A stretch of DNA of 64,000 nucleotides, from positions 23,929 through 87,928 of the forward strand of contig JAKCWW010000894.1 of the NCBI GenBank assembly GCA_026260175.1, written 5' to 3'. Shown here one piece after another: positions 21,276 to 33,635 of this stretch (positions are counted from its first letter, which is position 1; each line of letters starts with the position of its first letter). The translations under genes and the position numbers were made by a program. Source of the stretch: Reticulitermes lucifugus (Eukaryota; Arthropoda; Insecta; Blattodea; Rhinotermitidae). The notes under the pieces are model-generated. The model saw only the letters and a program-made list of their open reading frames with translations, was not told the DNA's origin and ran no database searches.

Positions 21276-24200
21276 TACCATTTAACGCTATGCAATATGA
21301 GGCACTTAAAGCGTCATTAAATAAATAACTGAAAGTATGCATTGCACCAACTTAAAACCACGCAGTATGAAAGGAATTCTTATGTGATCATCTGGGTCAT
21401 AACGTGTTGCAGCCTGGTGGGTAGGTACGGACGTTTCGACAACAATATAAATCTTCACCAACGTAAAACCTCAAATCTAATACGGTATAATGGTAACCTA
21501 GAACAGCCTGTCTCTACGGTTCAGTCGGTTTATTGAGAGACCTGTCAGTCTAAGGAACATCATTTGTAATGTTCCAGGTAGTTTCGTTTCCTTCATTTTC
21601 AAAGCTCTGATTTTCAATTGTCTACTGAATTAACAGCGTGAATAAGCAGTGCAGCTGAGTTGACTGTAAACTCGGTATTCAAGTACACATAACGACATCA
21701 ATCCTCTTACGTAAATTGTAATCCAGCAAAAAGCAGTCAGCGTCATGCAAACACTGCAGCACAGCTGCTCACTTCGTGCTCTGCAATTCCATCGTTCTCC
21801 AGAAACACTGACTGACTCGTAATTAAATTTGTTTTGCCACAACAGGCAGGCGCAGCTTTGGCTTCTTGACTGCAGGAGTTGAGTGTCGTGGACACCATAA
21901 CAAAGGACAAATCAGACTTCTCTCTCGACTCAACTAAATCTCATGGCATGTTACCTTAATACTTTCAACGTTGTCTTTTGTTTAAGTAAAGTGTTCTTGC
22001 TTTGGTACTTTCGCTGTAACTACACCTATAATAAGAATAGCTAAAAATAATAAATGAGTTACTTTTAAATGTTGTTAGAAGGTATTTAGAAGGGAATACT
22101 GAGAATAATTGGAACTAAGTAGGAGGAAATACAGCAGGCTGCACAAAAATCCATAATTAGGAGCCTGGTAAAGAGTACTTTTCACTAAATATCATTTCGA
22201 ATACAAACTCCGGAGGATTTTATGAGCAGACGTGTACCATGCACAAGAGAGAACAGAAATGCACAACACACTTTTTTCGAAAACTTTGAGAAAAGAGGTC
22301 ACTTGTGAAACCTAGTAGCAGAGGTAAGGACAACTTTTAAAAGAACCCTAAAGGATTAGGACGTTAGGGTGTGGACTGGATTAATCTGACTATGGGTAAG
22401 GATCAGTGACGGACTGCTGTGAAAAAAGTAATACAATTTCACCTTCTATAAATTACGGAGAGTTTTTTTATAACCTCAGCAACTATTAGCTTTATTAAAA
22501 GAACTCTGGCCCGTGCAGTTATTTACAGACAGCGGGAGATGTTTCACTGAAATTTTCAGACTCCAAAATCCAATACTGTAGGCTCAGTGCTGCTTCTCCT
22601 GCATAGCACGCACCTTAAGGTCTAATATAAACTCTCTAAAGCACAGTGGTACCTATACATACCGCCCGCTCTAACAATAAAAACCTGTGTGGGTTTCCCA
22701 CGTCTCGTAATTGTGTCAATATTCCGTACGATTCGTACTGCAAGCAGCGACTACTTCCCTGTACGACATCAACATATTGGCCTTTTCAGTGGAGACAAAT
22801 ATCTTTACTGTGAAGTAGTATTTGAATTTAGAAGCAATTCATATCACAAAGTGTTAATTCTGAAAGCACAGCTTTTTCATATGCCGTGTAAGAGTACTTG
22901 GACTAAGTCGCTTTACAGAGCTTTTACCTATAGGTAAGCGAAAAGGCACGGGCATACAGCCATATTATTATTGGAACTCCAACCTCCATTTCTTGTATTC
23001 TATAATTCCAAAACTATAAGGTCATAGGCCAGGTCACTGCGCTCTGCTTTATACTCGTTTTAAATTCATTAATTAAGCAACAGTTTGCGTTGGTGTCCTC
23101 TCAAAACGACCATCATAATTAGAGAATTTGGGTTAATTCTTGCTGGAAAAGAATGGAGCCGGTAGGCGGCTGATGGCCTTAGACCATGAACTGTCTCATT
23201 AACAGAGTACAACGTTACGCTACATGACTCTGGTAGGCTATATTCTTCTATTCAAAATAAAATAATCTCTTTCTAATTGGATTCCAGAACCAAAGCATAT
23301 GAAAATCCATCAGCACCAAAATATATTGTTGAATCCGGCAGCGAAGGTTAGCTTTCTCCTAAGTCCCTTCAGATGAACACTGGTCATGATTTATTCCGTC
23401 CAAATCCTTCCCAATTCCTATTCATGTTTATCAGCCACACTTGGAATTCTCGGCTTAGAATTAAGGTATCTAGTAACTAAAAGGAATGGTGAAGACTGAA
23501 TTAATATGACTCAGAATGGTTACCAATGGTGAGCTCTTCTGGAAACTTTAATGAGCCTTCTCTTACCGTAAAATATGGGAAATATTTGACTGGCTTAAGG
23601 AACATTGCGTTCTCAAGGATAGCTCCAGTACATTGAGGTAGTTAATTATCCTCCACTTAGACGTTATATGAAATATCCAGCCCATAAGTATTGTTCAAAT
23701 ATGGAAAATTCATTTTACGATAATTTAACTAAGACAACCATGACATTCAAGTGGTCTCCTCTCTGTACCCTCCCCAATTTAGCAGTATTCAAGAAAATGT
23801 GTTTTAAGAAGGCATGCTCAATGCACAATAAATGTGTATCTTCAGTCAGCAAATGTAAATCGCTCTGATATTAACGCTTACATCAGACAGGCTTAATGTA
23901 ACATTAAACACCAAATAGGATGTAGGACGCATGTAAATGGAAAGATAAATAATAACAAATGAAGGTAATAAAAATTAGAAGCCGACAAGAAGAGCAAGAA
24001 CAAGAAAGATCACGAGGAGTGCCAAGAAAATATAAGGAGAAACAGAATAGGATGTCAAAAGAGAGACAAGATATCTGGGTGTGTTTAAGTACGCTGTCAG
24101 TTGCAATGATTACATAGCGTCGGTGGTGAATGAATGAACGAATAAGTGAATGAATGATTGAGTGAGTGAGTGATTGAAGGAATGGATCAGTGAGCAAATA

Positions 24201-24290
24201 AACGAATAATATGTATATGCAGCACTGGTGGGATGCTGAGAGCGGAAGACCGAAGTACTCGGAAAACAAAGCCTGTACCTCAGTTGTATA
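21276..24290. other. No recognisable gene; faint repeats
   Basis: A solo arm of the CTTCTGGGAT family lies at about 21385-21445 (ATCTGGGTCATAACGTG, AGCCTGGTGG, TACGGACGTTTCGAC). Around 23935-24090 a purine-rich tract, and at 24127-24183 a GAAT/GAGT tetranucleotide run. A 147-codon minus-strand ORF (23904-24347) is made mostly of that low-complexity DNA. Confidence 0.45.
24127..24183. repeat. (GAAT)/(GAGT) tetranucleotide repeat
   Basis: Diverged GAATGAATGAACGAATAAGT... GAGTGAGTGAGTGATTG run. Confidence 0.8.
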
Positions 24291-24316
24291 TAATCCACAA
24301 CCGTGCATTGAACAGT

Positions 24317-24556
24317 TAGATATGGTAACTAAAACCAACAAATGCACACAAGTTTATGGAAATATATTATAAACGTAGTAATACCTCCTACATGTTTCGG
24401 CCGCTCAAGTGGCCATCCTCAGCGAGGTGCGTTACGAACAATAATTTCTTCTTCCTAACGCACCTCCCTGAGGATGGCCACATGAGTTACCGAAACGTGT
24501 GGGAGGTATTACTACGTTTACGTGTGTGCATTTTTTGGTTTTAATTACCATATCTA
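24317..24556. repeat. Foldback with a hammerhead-like motif in each arm (Penelope-like candidate)
   Basis: Left arm about 24317-24434 and right arm about 24456-24556 are reverse complements, apart from a gap in the right arm. Minus strand, left arm: CTGAGGA, extra T, GGCC helix with GGCC partner, GAAACATGTA, with flanking helix GGAGGT/ACCTC broken by one G-G pair. Plus strand, right arm: CTGAGGA at 24468-24474 and GAAAC at 24492-24496; outer helix ACCTCC (24462-24467) pairs perfectly with GGAGGT (24502-24507). A G at 24501 occupies the cleavage position, which should prevent cutting. The 5' part (24291-24387) is shared with 60871-60967. Confidence 0.8.
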
Positions 24557-24562
24557 AACCTG

Positions 24563-24668
24563 AATCTTTTTCACTTTCCTACCACAAATCCCACATGAAC
24601 TGGCCTCGAATCGAACCCTGACCTCCGCGGTGAGAGTTCGGCGACTAACCGCATAAGACATGGCACAG
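24563..24668 (-). mobile_element. SINE-E head fragment
   Basis: Minus strand: GCGGTTAGTCGCCG (A-box-like), GTCAGGGTTCGATTCGAGG (B-box), then GTTCATGTGGGATTTGTGG. A tRNA-like head without a recognisable body; it begins right at the edge of the foldback. Confidence 0.5.
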
Positions 24669-25920
24669 CCTAAGACAGAATTAAAAAATTCAAAAACATA
24701 AAGACTAAAAGACAAGATAAATTAAACGTTTGAAGAGAAAAGCATTTTAATACCACTTGAGATACTTCATGTGCTCATCTCTTAAAACGTTACCAAAATA
24801 GAAGTGTGCTGGCTTTCAGTTTCACAAGTTTCATTTATCTTACCTTTTGGAATATGACGTCGTGGAGTTTTGTAAATAGAAAAAACTTTATGAAAGAATC
24901 TGCTGCTTCCATATTCTCCGGAATGTGGCTATTGATCTATAATTACACGATATCATAATCTAAATACTTGAACATTTTAAGACGACCTTAATAAAGGTTT
25001 ATCGTGCTCAAAACGGAATGAATATAAAATCATGATATGGTTTTAAAATATAAATTTCAAAGCCGAAAAGCGTGCATGTATGCATGCAGATATCTGTAAC
25101 AGCAGGCATAACATGTAAGGAGAAGTGAATAAATATAAATTTTAGAACACCAAATGTGCAAGTTCTGTTCGATTGTGGATGAATGTCATGTTCGCTCTTC
25201 GCTGAAACAAAATGTTATCCGCTCATTTTCAGTCCCTCTAACTAATATATTTCATCTGACTGTACATGTCCTAGAATAAAATGTGAATGCTGCAACTGTA
25301 AAAAATCATATATATTTACATAGTGTTCAGAGCTAAGGAATAACGTAATATTTTCATACTCAGGAAACATGGTAAAAGGTAGCCCCTTTCAAAACCGTAT
25401 ATTCTCATAGCCGATTGCAGCAATAATGAGACACTGTGAGCATGCACCATTCAAACTACTTCTTGTGTTCTCTCTGAATGGACCACCTCAATAGCTTCTG
25501 CGCCTGGCATTTATTGTACTGATTTCCGAAAGACAAACGTGGGGAAAAAGAGGAAGTTGCATAAAGGAGAATAACTTATAATAGAAGACAGCAAAGAAGA
25601 AACGTTATTAGTGAGAGGAAGGCACGTGACCACAGGGCCGATTGCAAGAAAATTTAATGAATGACTGAAAGAACCAACGAATGAGTACAAGAAAGAAGGA
25701 ATGACAAAGAGACAAAATGAAACAAAGTGTTGAATTATCTTCAGCTATTTAGGTTTGAGCAGGAGGACAATGGTCACGAAGAGCCAAAAATGGAGCGAAT
25801 GGGTTACACTCACACAACATCCGTAAAAATGCGACATCTCTGAGAATAGCTCACGTAGTGACAAAACACTCGAGCTCTCCCTAGTTCCACCAGGAGGCCT
25901 TTGCCCTCGTGGGATTAATT
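24669..25920. other. No recognisable gene
   Basis: AT-rich. A weak purine-rich stretch at 25660-25720. No coding signal. Confidence 0.5.
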
Positions 25921-25948
25921 AGATTTATTTATTTATTTATTTATTTAG
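25921..25948. repeat. (ATTT)n microsatellite
   Basis: About six ATTT units. Confidence 0.9.
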
Positions 25949-26337
25949 GTTTGAGTTCATAAAATATTATCTTGCTGGTAGTAGTGTTCAAGGGCATAAC
26001 GTACGTAACGCATCATGTGACAATGCTGGGACTGACTGGATTCACGGAGTGCAACGTCGCCTACTGTGCCCTTCAATAACCACTCGCCTACACGGTATGT
26101 TTGTTTGCATAAACGTTACGCGTTGATTGGAAATCGTGTTGCGCGTTGATACATGAAACCGATATAGCAATAATTTGCATGTTAGGCGATAGATAGCGCA
26201 CAGAGTGGACCGTTCGTACGTGTTGCAGCAAGTAGGTAGGAGGGAATGAGTAAAGATGGGACTAGAGACAGAAATGTAGGAATGGGATGAAAAGACAATG
26301 TAAGTAGATAATGAAATTATGAATAAAGTGAAAGAAG

Positions 26338-26455
26338 ATTGCCGTCGTCTGGGATGTGACACCGCTCATGTTTTTTAAAATATGTCGACGTTTCAGATAA
26401 ATGTCCGTAATCCTTCCCTCGCTATACGGTGTCACTTCCCAGAAGACTTTAACGT
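26338..26455. repeat. Foldback of the CTTCTGGGAT/GACGTTTCG family
   Basis: Left end GTCGTCTGGGATGTGACACC and right end GGTGTCACTTCCCAGAAGAC are inverted. GTCGACGTTTCAGATAAATG lies between. The hammerhead-like core is eroded (minus: GAAACGTCGACA kept; CTGANGA lost). Solo arms of the same family are scattered through the window. Confidence 0.7.
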
Positions 26456-26634
26456 TCATAGTCACCGCTATGAAAACAGCAAAACTTGCGATGTGAAAGA
26501 ACGTTGGGAGGAGAAACTTACAAAGAGAAATGGACAAGGAAATAAAATGACATAATAGGAATTCCATATGTAATTTGTAATTAGTTATCAATCACATTTT
26601 CTATCTAAACAATTTTCCATTGTTACAGCACTTA

Positions 26635-27245
26635 CTAATTCTTATTCGGTTTTCGCCATATTTGCCGGTCTACTGAGCCTTCAGGTGTTGAATTCTTCTG
26701 CTTCATCAATCTTTCCACTTCCCTTTCCTATGTCATTTCGCGTCTTCCTCTCCTTTTCCTTCCTTCCTGCGACCAGCTCAATATTCGCTTTGGCCAACAG
26801 TTACCTCCCATGCATAACACAAGCCCATAAAATTTTAACATGTTATTTTCCATTCTTTCCAAAATTGTTTGTGTTACTCCCATTTTCTCTAATTACTTCA
26901 TAAACTTTAATATTTTTTATGTTAATGCAGCTCTTTTCCGAAAATCCATTTCTGTACTTAACAGCTTTTTCTTTCATCTTTAATTCACTGTGCAGATTTC
27001 AAACCTGTAGCTTAAACTGCTTTCCACCACTGTGCGCAGTATCCATTTCTTTATATTTAATGACAAGTGTTTACTTCAAAGTAGGCTATTTAATGTTCTT
27101 GTTGCTCTTCTGGCTTGTTCAGTTCAATTGAACACTTCTTGTTTGCAATTTCCCGAGTTTTTGAAACTGGATCCTAAGTACTTAAATGCCGCAGTGTTTT
27201 TAATTCCGATATTATCTTCAATTTCCATATTTTTATGTCACTAAA
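26635..27245 (-). pseudogene. LINE reverse transcriptase, 3' part (broken)
   Basis: Minus strand, starting near 27240: AFKYLGSSF; frame shift; QARRATRTLNSLLWSKHLSL, VVESSLSYRFEI; then GVTQTILERMENNMLKFYGL, MGGNCWPKRILSW, GRKRRGRRE, stop, EREVERLM, SVDRQIWRK. These are the ordered landmarks of the region after the polymerase palm in insect Jockey/CR1-type LINEs: YLGS.F, AR.A...LNS.LWS, SLxYGxE, ...YGHVLRM...WP..I..W.P.GRR.RGRP. Stops and at least one frameshift make it dead. It belongs to a different LINE family from the 18.05 and 44.2 kb tails. Confidence 0.8.
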
Positions 27246-28599
27246 TCTAGACGCATGAGGGTAGGTGGAACATGGCACACGTACAGCAAAAATTAAAAAT
27301 TTATACAAAATTGTCATAAAAAAGCCTCGAGGGAATATAAAAATTAGAAGGCCTACCTGTAGGTGGCGAGATGATGTTAAACTGTAACTAAAAGCAAGGG
27401 ACCATGAACGTTTGGATAAAATCAGATTTTCTTAGAAGAGAAAGAAAACTCAATAAAAAGGCGGTTATTTATGTTTCTACAAAGCCCGAATTAACCTCGG
27501 GTTGCTGTCATGTTGTACAGACATTCGCATAAAATATTCAACGGTGGCCTTTAAGTGGTAAAAAAATACTTAAATTCAAGGCTCACTATAAAGGTAACAC
27601 AGACCCTGACATACACGTGGAATCTTGCCAAATTACGAACACACTGGAGACCCCATACCAAAGAGCATATTCAATATGCTTCATAGAGTCCAATAATCGA
27701 CTTCATGTTAGAGCACTAGCAATTTTACTATACGTTCAGTTAGTACGTGTCAAACCCTTTAAGATACGACGTCAACCCAAATAATATTTCAAATTCAGTT
27801 CGTAAGTCATAGGAAACATACGGCGTCTTCGTCACAAAGCTATGTCTGTTAACCCTGTTCAGCTGAAGTTCGCTGTTTATTCTAAAACTCATAACAAATC
27901 CATCAATATACTCTATGAAAGAATTTAACGGTTTCTAGCATTAAATCAGGCAGTAGAGGTAATGACGACTGCGCTTTAAAAAGGGCTGATAAAAGTTGTG
28001 TTTATACACTGAGACACTGTTCTATCTCGCAAAAGGCAAGAGGTGCTGCGATGGAAATTTTACCTGTCGTTGTGAAAGAAATTTTTTTTAACAAAAGCTA
28101 TTTCGCACTACGCCAGTGTGAAAGTCTATAAATGTAAAATGATAGGCGACTTCGAAACATGGAAAGGGATACCAGAACACTTCTGGTGTGTGCTTCGAGA
28201 GCAAGAGGGAAAAGACCAGACCGTTCAGATGCTGTCACGTTTTGTCTTGTTCTTTCATTCCTGGCTCTCCTCTCTTTTCTCTCCTTTTATGTGATCCATT
28301 ATCTCTCTTCTTTCTCAGCCTCCCTTATCTGTCTTCCCTGTATTCAATTCCACATTTTCCAGCTTCAAGATTCTTTTTCGTTTCTTTAGTCAGTCTCCAT
28401 TCTTCACTTCACTGGTGGGTGTTTCGCATTCCGCCTGACGAATCGTGGCTGGATTACCGGTAAAAGCTTAGCTGATCTCAGATGAGCATAAAAAAGTATA
28501 GGATGATTATCATATTCATTGAGCATAAAATACTGAAATGAAAGTTGGAAAATACTGGACTTTATATTTATCTATAACAACAGGTAAGAGTGAGGATAG
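27246..28599. other. No recognisable gene; pyrimidine tract 28240-28400
   Basis: The plus-strand C/T-rich stretch at 28240-28400 generates two overlapping Ser/Leu/Phe-rich ORFs (28159-28463). I see no family resemblance. Confidence 0.5.
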
Positions 28600-28800
28600 A
28601 TCAGTCAGTAAAGTTACTAGCTACAGATTACTTTACCGAGTTTGAATCTCGACATAAGCAAAAACTTCCCTATTTACCACAATGACCAGAAAAGCAACAG
28701 GTTCTGAGGTACGAACGCGATGGTTCACCATCGTGTCCAGTGGTTTGCGTCTCCCGATCTCCAGTGCATACCACGCTGACAACTGTGCCTCTTAACTCCA
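28600..28800 (+). mobile_element. SINE-A copy, worn
   Basis: ATAGATCAGTCAGTAAAG (A-box), CCGAGTTTGAATCTCGAC (B-box), AGCAAAAACTTCCCTATTTA, CCAGAAAAGCAACAGGTTCTG. The first half agrees with SINE-A; the second half is unrecognisable. Confidence 0.55.
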
Positions 28801-31800
28801 TAAATATCTTCCACACAAAAGCAATAATTATATGTCACTACCCGATCATCAGGATCTCGTCTTTAGGGACATTTTATGCCACATGAAAGAGTTGTCACTG
28901 AGAAGAAAATACGTTACAACTGCGTTTCTCAATCTGTGGTAGCAGAACCACTAAAATAAGAGTAGCGGTAACCCTGAGGGTACCAAAGAAGATTCCAAGG
29001 GTTAGGCCCAAAAATAATTTTTATGCGTAATTATATTCGGCTTAAACTTGCAAGTATGGTAGATATGAAGGTGATGTTTCTTCACTTGTATTATAAAAGC
29101 ATTAGGCCTATGATGTCTGAAGGGTCTTCTCCCACCGGGTCCAGCTTTTGTCCAAGTGTTTTTAGTTGTAATAAGGACAAGTTTAATGACCCTTGCATTA
29201 GATTATTTGCAGCTACTTCTTGGGGTCCTCTAATATAACCGAAATTGTTTTGGGATAAGATAAACCAAGACAGCTCCTGATTTCAGATTAAAACTCAATT
29301 TTTGAAAGTTCATTCATTACGTTCGCGTACCAATTGCTATCGTGTAACGTGAGATTAGCGTTCAAAATCGATACTGAAGGCATTCCAGCAAACTGGCAAT
29401 CACAGAGAGATGATCATTACACCTCACGCCTACACCGCAACCAGAGGTCCGCTTCTCAGACTGCGTTGCTAGGATACAAACATTATAAATTTATAAGTTC
29501 TTGGTTAAAACACAAAGTGTTTACTTATTGTTTACACTCGCCGGAAGAAAAGAACGTAGAATGTAGAGAGATGATCTGTCCTTCCGAGTGATTCATTTCC
29601 TAATAATTCAGTGGGGCCCTTACAGGACTGGCTCTATAATTCTTGTCGCCCTGTGCAAAACCTGACCGTGCCCCCCCCCCCNAAACTTCCCACAAGCGCA
29701 GTTTAACTGCTGTTATACAGCTAGTACACAGCCCGTTTAAACTTTCGAAGACAAATTAACATTTTGCATATCTAGCTACAGTTTCCTCATATAACCCATG
29801 CATTTATCCATTGCTGTATATTGTAATAGTTAAGGGATGCCACAAAATCACAGTTTCACAAAATATGCACGCCCTATACAATTGAAGAATTCTTGAAAGA
29901 CAGCTTGATAAGATAAATACTGCTAATAACTGGAAATAACTTTTTACTGGAAATGTCGAAGCTCTAAACCAACCCAAGCACAGAAAACTCTCGACTGCTC
30001 CATGACGACAGACTGTTTTCGGCCATCATGGCCACATGAGTCATCTACCCGTAAGTATAAAATTACTTGCAACATGGAGACAAAATAAGGACAGAAATTT
30101 TAGCTTTATACTTCAGTGTCCACATATAAGCTCTCCAAGGTGACATTTTTATTCTTCCTTGGTCACAGAGAAAACACACTTGAGCTATGTCTCGAAAAGC
30201 ACTTCCGCAGGACCATATATTTATATGTATTGGTAAAACTATCGATAAAATCAAAGTGTTTTCTAAGTAGACCTTTGAAATGACCACTTATTTAAATAAA
30301 CTGATGTCTATTACTATGTCACAAGTTCATTTTACTGTTAGTGAGTAATCAACATTATTTTTTAACTCACTCGGTCTTTTGTAGCCCCTGGGAATCCGCA
30401 GTCCTTCCAAAAGCACTTCTTGCCCCTGGTCAGACCGACCCTGGCACTACTATGTTCTATAAGCGTAGAGGTATCTACTTCTACATGGAAATTATACTCA
30501 GGGCTGTTTACACTAGTTTCTCTCTCCTCCTCTCCCTCCACCTCGCTCTCTCCACATCTGGGGCTGTATCCTGCAATTCATTTCGCAGAATTCTTAAGCC
30601 GTGTTTAGCCGCATTCGGGTTTAGTTCACAGCAAGGCCCCCAAAAAAGAGCATCGAACGTTCATAGGAATCAGCTTATTTTGTATTTACGTTCTATCTTT
30701 TGCATAAAATCCATAAAATGAAAGAATAATTTGGAAGCCGCGTCTATCCCACAGTTCATATGCAAAGTTAAAACTTTGAAACAGAGTGGTAACTCTAAGC
30801 ACCACCTGCTTTAACACTGACCAGCTCTTAATTTTGTCATTGTATTCCGTTCAGACCTGAAAACGACTATCCTAATTTTTCTTGGATTTTATCAGTCACA
30901 ACAAACAAATAATCGAGTCGTTTCTCAAATTAGTGCAGGAACAATTCCTTCTACATACTTTTCACTTCTTTCTTCACTGATCTTTAAACATTCAAGGCAA
31001 AATATTTTAATCTACTGACAGCGTCGCTAAATAAACGACAAATCACGGCATCACGTACCAGAAGACCGTGGTCTTAACGTACAAATGACATTTCAGAACC
31101 ATCTCAAAAAGTATGGGTTGGAAACATTGTAACAAGAGCGACAATAACGAATCCCAAAACAAATTTCACTAAGTCCTAAGACCGTGATTACTCTACATAA
31201 ATTTTAACCTCAGATCCGGCTCATGAGCTTGACGTAATGAGAATGCAAGATGAGTTGTCTTACAGTGACAAACAAAGATATAGTTCACAAACAAAACAGG
31301 AACACAAATTGGAAATCACTTGCAAGCATATTATCTGTCAAAATACAATCCACCATTAAGCTACGAGAATAGACTTATAACTGTATACAATAAAGATTGC
31401 AGTACAACACACTTAGAAATGAAGAAGTGTAATGGGATTTGGATCATAGTAAATGGGAAATAAATAACTTTTTATATGTAAATAATAATTGGAATTACAA
31501 AAATGGTAGTAAATTTAAACTCTAAAAATAGAAGATTAAAAACAGTAAAATCATTTAGAATGAGGTGTAGCAAAAAAGTGCAAGTAACTAATTAATGGAC
31601 AAACGTAACTGCTTTTAGAAACACATTTTGTAAAAAATATTATTCTACGTAATTACTATCTTAAGTTTTGGCATTTACTTGTTAAATTATTGGATTTTTG
31701 CTGTAAAAAAATTATATTTTTGCATAACGAAGGCTGAACTGAAGAATTTTTCTGCTCAGGAAGAGTTGTGATGTTAGCTGAAAGTCTAAATGTGTTTTCT

Positions 31801-32130
31801 AAAAAAGTAAACAATCCAATCACTTTGTGCTGATAGTAATGCATTGTATTAGATTATAAAATGAAATAGTTATTATATAGCTGAATCGTGGAGGACGATG
31901 ACAGAATTAGTTAACAGGACACTATCGCAACAAGCAACTCACAACCAGACAGATGATAAGGCACACTTCGACCACTAATCAAAAAACACAAGAACAGTAT
32001 GGGCTATGACCACTCACGTGCCGAACACGTGTTGGCTGAAACGCCGTGTTTTCGAAAAGTTAAGTTTTGTACCATTGTCCACATCACAGTAAACACATCA
32101 TTTCCCACACCCTACTGAAAACTGAGAAAA
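28801..32130. other. No recognisable gene
   Basis: At 28920 (GCGTTTCTCAATCTGTGG) and 29625 (GGACTGGCTCTATAATTC) two stretches look like hAT-type termini, but no partner ends were found. C11 followed by N at 29671-29682. A 126-codon plus ORF (30341-30721) has no recognisable domain. 30.7-31.9 kb is bland AT-rich DNA. Confidence 0.4.
29682..29682. other. Ambiguous base (N) at the end of a C run
   Basis: Single N after eleven C, a typical homopolymer uncertainty. Confidence 1.
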
Positions 32131-32263
32131 GCTGAAGGGAAATGAAGGTAGGGAAAGACGGAGGGAGAAGAGAAACGAGAGATTACAGGAAATAAGAAAG
32201 AAAGAAAGATCAGAGAAAATGGGAAAGAGACAAGTAAATAAGAAAAAACCAGGAAGGAAATGA
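32131..32263 (+). repeat. Purine-rich tract
   Basis: A/G-rich on the plus strand (GGGAAAGACGGAGGGAGAAG, AAGAAAGAAAGAAAGA). Confidence 0.7.
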
Positions 32264-32813
32264 CTGGACAGCCTTCAGTGACTTTGGTGTGGCACAGCCG
32301 TCCGTGTGTGTGGCGCTGTACGTAAAGAAGGGAATGGCCACACTCTGTCCTTAGCTTCTTTTAGGAGTTTCCAGACGGCTGTCAAACGTTCTGCAATAGA
32401 ATCTTGCTAAATGGCGTTATTAACAAGTAAAGTTGGGTGTATCAGCCAATTAGATCTGGTGCTTCTGACCGGGCCCTTTCATCCACTCATTGAATTAATA
32501 CAGCAATATGACACACTGACAAGATAAAATGTGTATATATATATATTAATGTCATAATTATGTAGTTTAATCTGTCGTATTATTCACACTAGGGGCTTCC
32601 TGTGTGTGCAGTTCGCTCCTTTGACAGTATCTAATTAGCGCCCGTAAAGAAAGACTGTGCACGGCTGCTCTGCTCAAATAACGTGTGTGTGCGTGTGTTC
32701 TGAAACGGCTTCTGAAACCCTGTGCAGGCTACTGCATATTCGTCCATGCTCGTTCGTTCATTAATGTATTCTGTCGGACGAAAAAATGTCATGAGAGACC
32801 CTGATAAATATAG

Positions 32814-33120
32814 CTACCTGGATAGCGCAGGCAGTATAGCAACTACACTAAGGCCTGGAAGATTGAAGAATCTTGGTTTGATTCCCAGCAGCTGCAGTAA
32901 GATTTTTCTCTTCTACACAGCACTCAGACCAGTTCTGGGACCCATATAGCCTCCTATTCCATAGGTATTTGTGGCTCTTTCACAAGGGATAAACGGCCGG
33001 TGCTTCAAGCTGACCATTCATTCCATCTAGTGCTGAGTTCAAAGAAGAATGGACTTACAGCTCCACTCCCCCAAGTACCTCTATATCGTGCACAGTAATA
33101 GCTATATCTTTACATTTAAA
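32814..33120 (+). mobile_element. SINE-A copy, near full length
   Basis: TGGATAGCGCAGGCAGTATAG (A-box), CTTGGTTTGATTCCCAGCAG (B-box), AGTAAGATTTTTCTCTTC, CAGACCAGTTCTGGGACCC, TAGCCTCCTATTCCATAGG, AAACGGCCGGTGCTTC, CATTCCATCTAGTGCTGAG, CTCCACTCCCCCAAGTACC, GTGCACAGTAATAGC, tail TTTACATTTAAA. Confidence 0.85.
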
Positions 33121-33264
33121 CGACCTCCTGAACCGGCATTTCCCAGAATTTAACTGGAAGAATGAAAGAAAGCCACAAAACCTTGCCAAGGCAGCTGCAT
33201 TCAGACTAGTACCTGGCGTTGAAATATACACGTGCATGGCAGATGATGGGGAATTGGAATGTGA

Positions 33265-33360
33265 GAAAGAAGCGGAGGCAATACTGCCTAACCCGGAATT
33301 TGCCTGGAGGAATTCCAAGTTAGGAGAGCCGATCTCTGGACCGAGATTCGAATATATGAC
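33265..33360 (-). mobile_element. SINE-B fragment
   Basis: Minus strand: ATTCGAATCTCGG (B-box), then GAATTCCTCCAGGCAAATTC, CGGGTTAGGC. The head is immediately outside 33360. Confidence 0.5.
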
Positions 33361-33635
33361 AATTGAAAAATAAGTAATATTAGGAAATATAGAGCGACAT
33401 TTGATAATCTTAATTTAAATAGTCAAAAAATGAATTATTTGTCCCATGAATTACGTGAAAATGAAATTGTTACGAAATGCTCCATCAACTCAACCTAACT
33501 CCCCAACTAACGGAAAATTCCTTATTGTTATTGAACCCAAATGTTCCTCACTTTTACCACAAGACCCCAAAATATCACCCAATCCTGAAAGTCAACTGCA
33601 TCAGTCTCCAAAATCACAATGTCAACAGATAGTTA
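33361..33635. other. No recognisable gene
   Basis: A 79-codon ORF (33446-33685, plus) is Pro/Ser/Gln-rich and runs into the palindrome repeat; it is considered chance. Confidence 0.4.

Noticed and set aside
23904-24347. 147-codon minus-strand ORF
   Set aside because: Its His/Ser/Ile-rich part is translated tetranucleotide repeat and its end is the foldback arm.
28918-29260. hAT-type terminus (GTTTCTCAATCTGTGG)
   Set aside because: No matching inverted end or duplication found downstream.
30341-30721. 126-codon plus-strand ORF
   Set aside because: No family resemblance; another frame is open over the same stretch; treated as chance.
31990-32060. Ribozyme-like core (GGCTGAAACGCC)
   Set aside because: No CTGANGA at a proper distance; only a chance GAAAC in a GC-rich hairpin-like patch.
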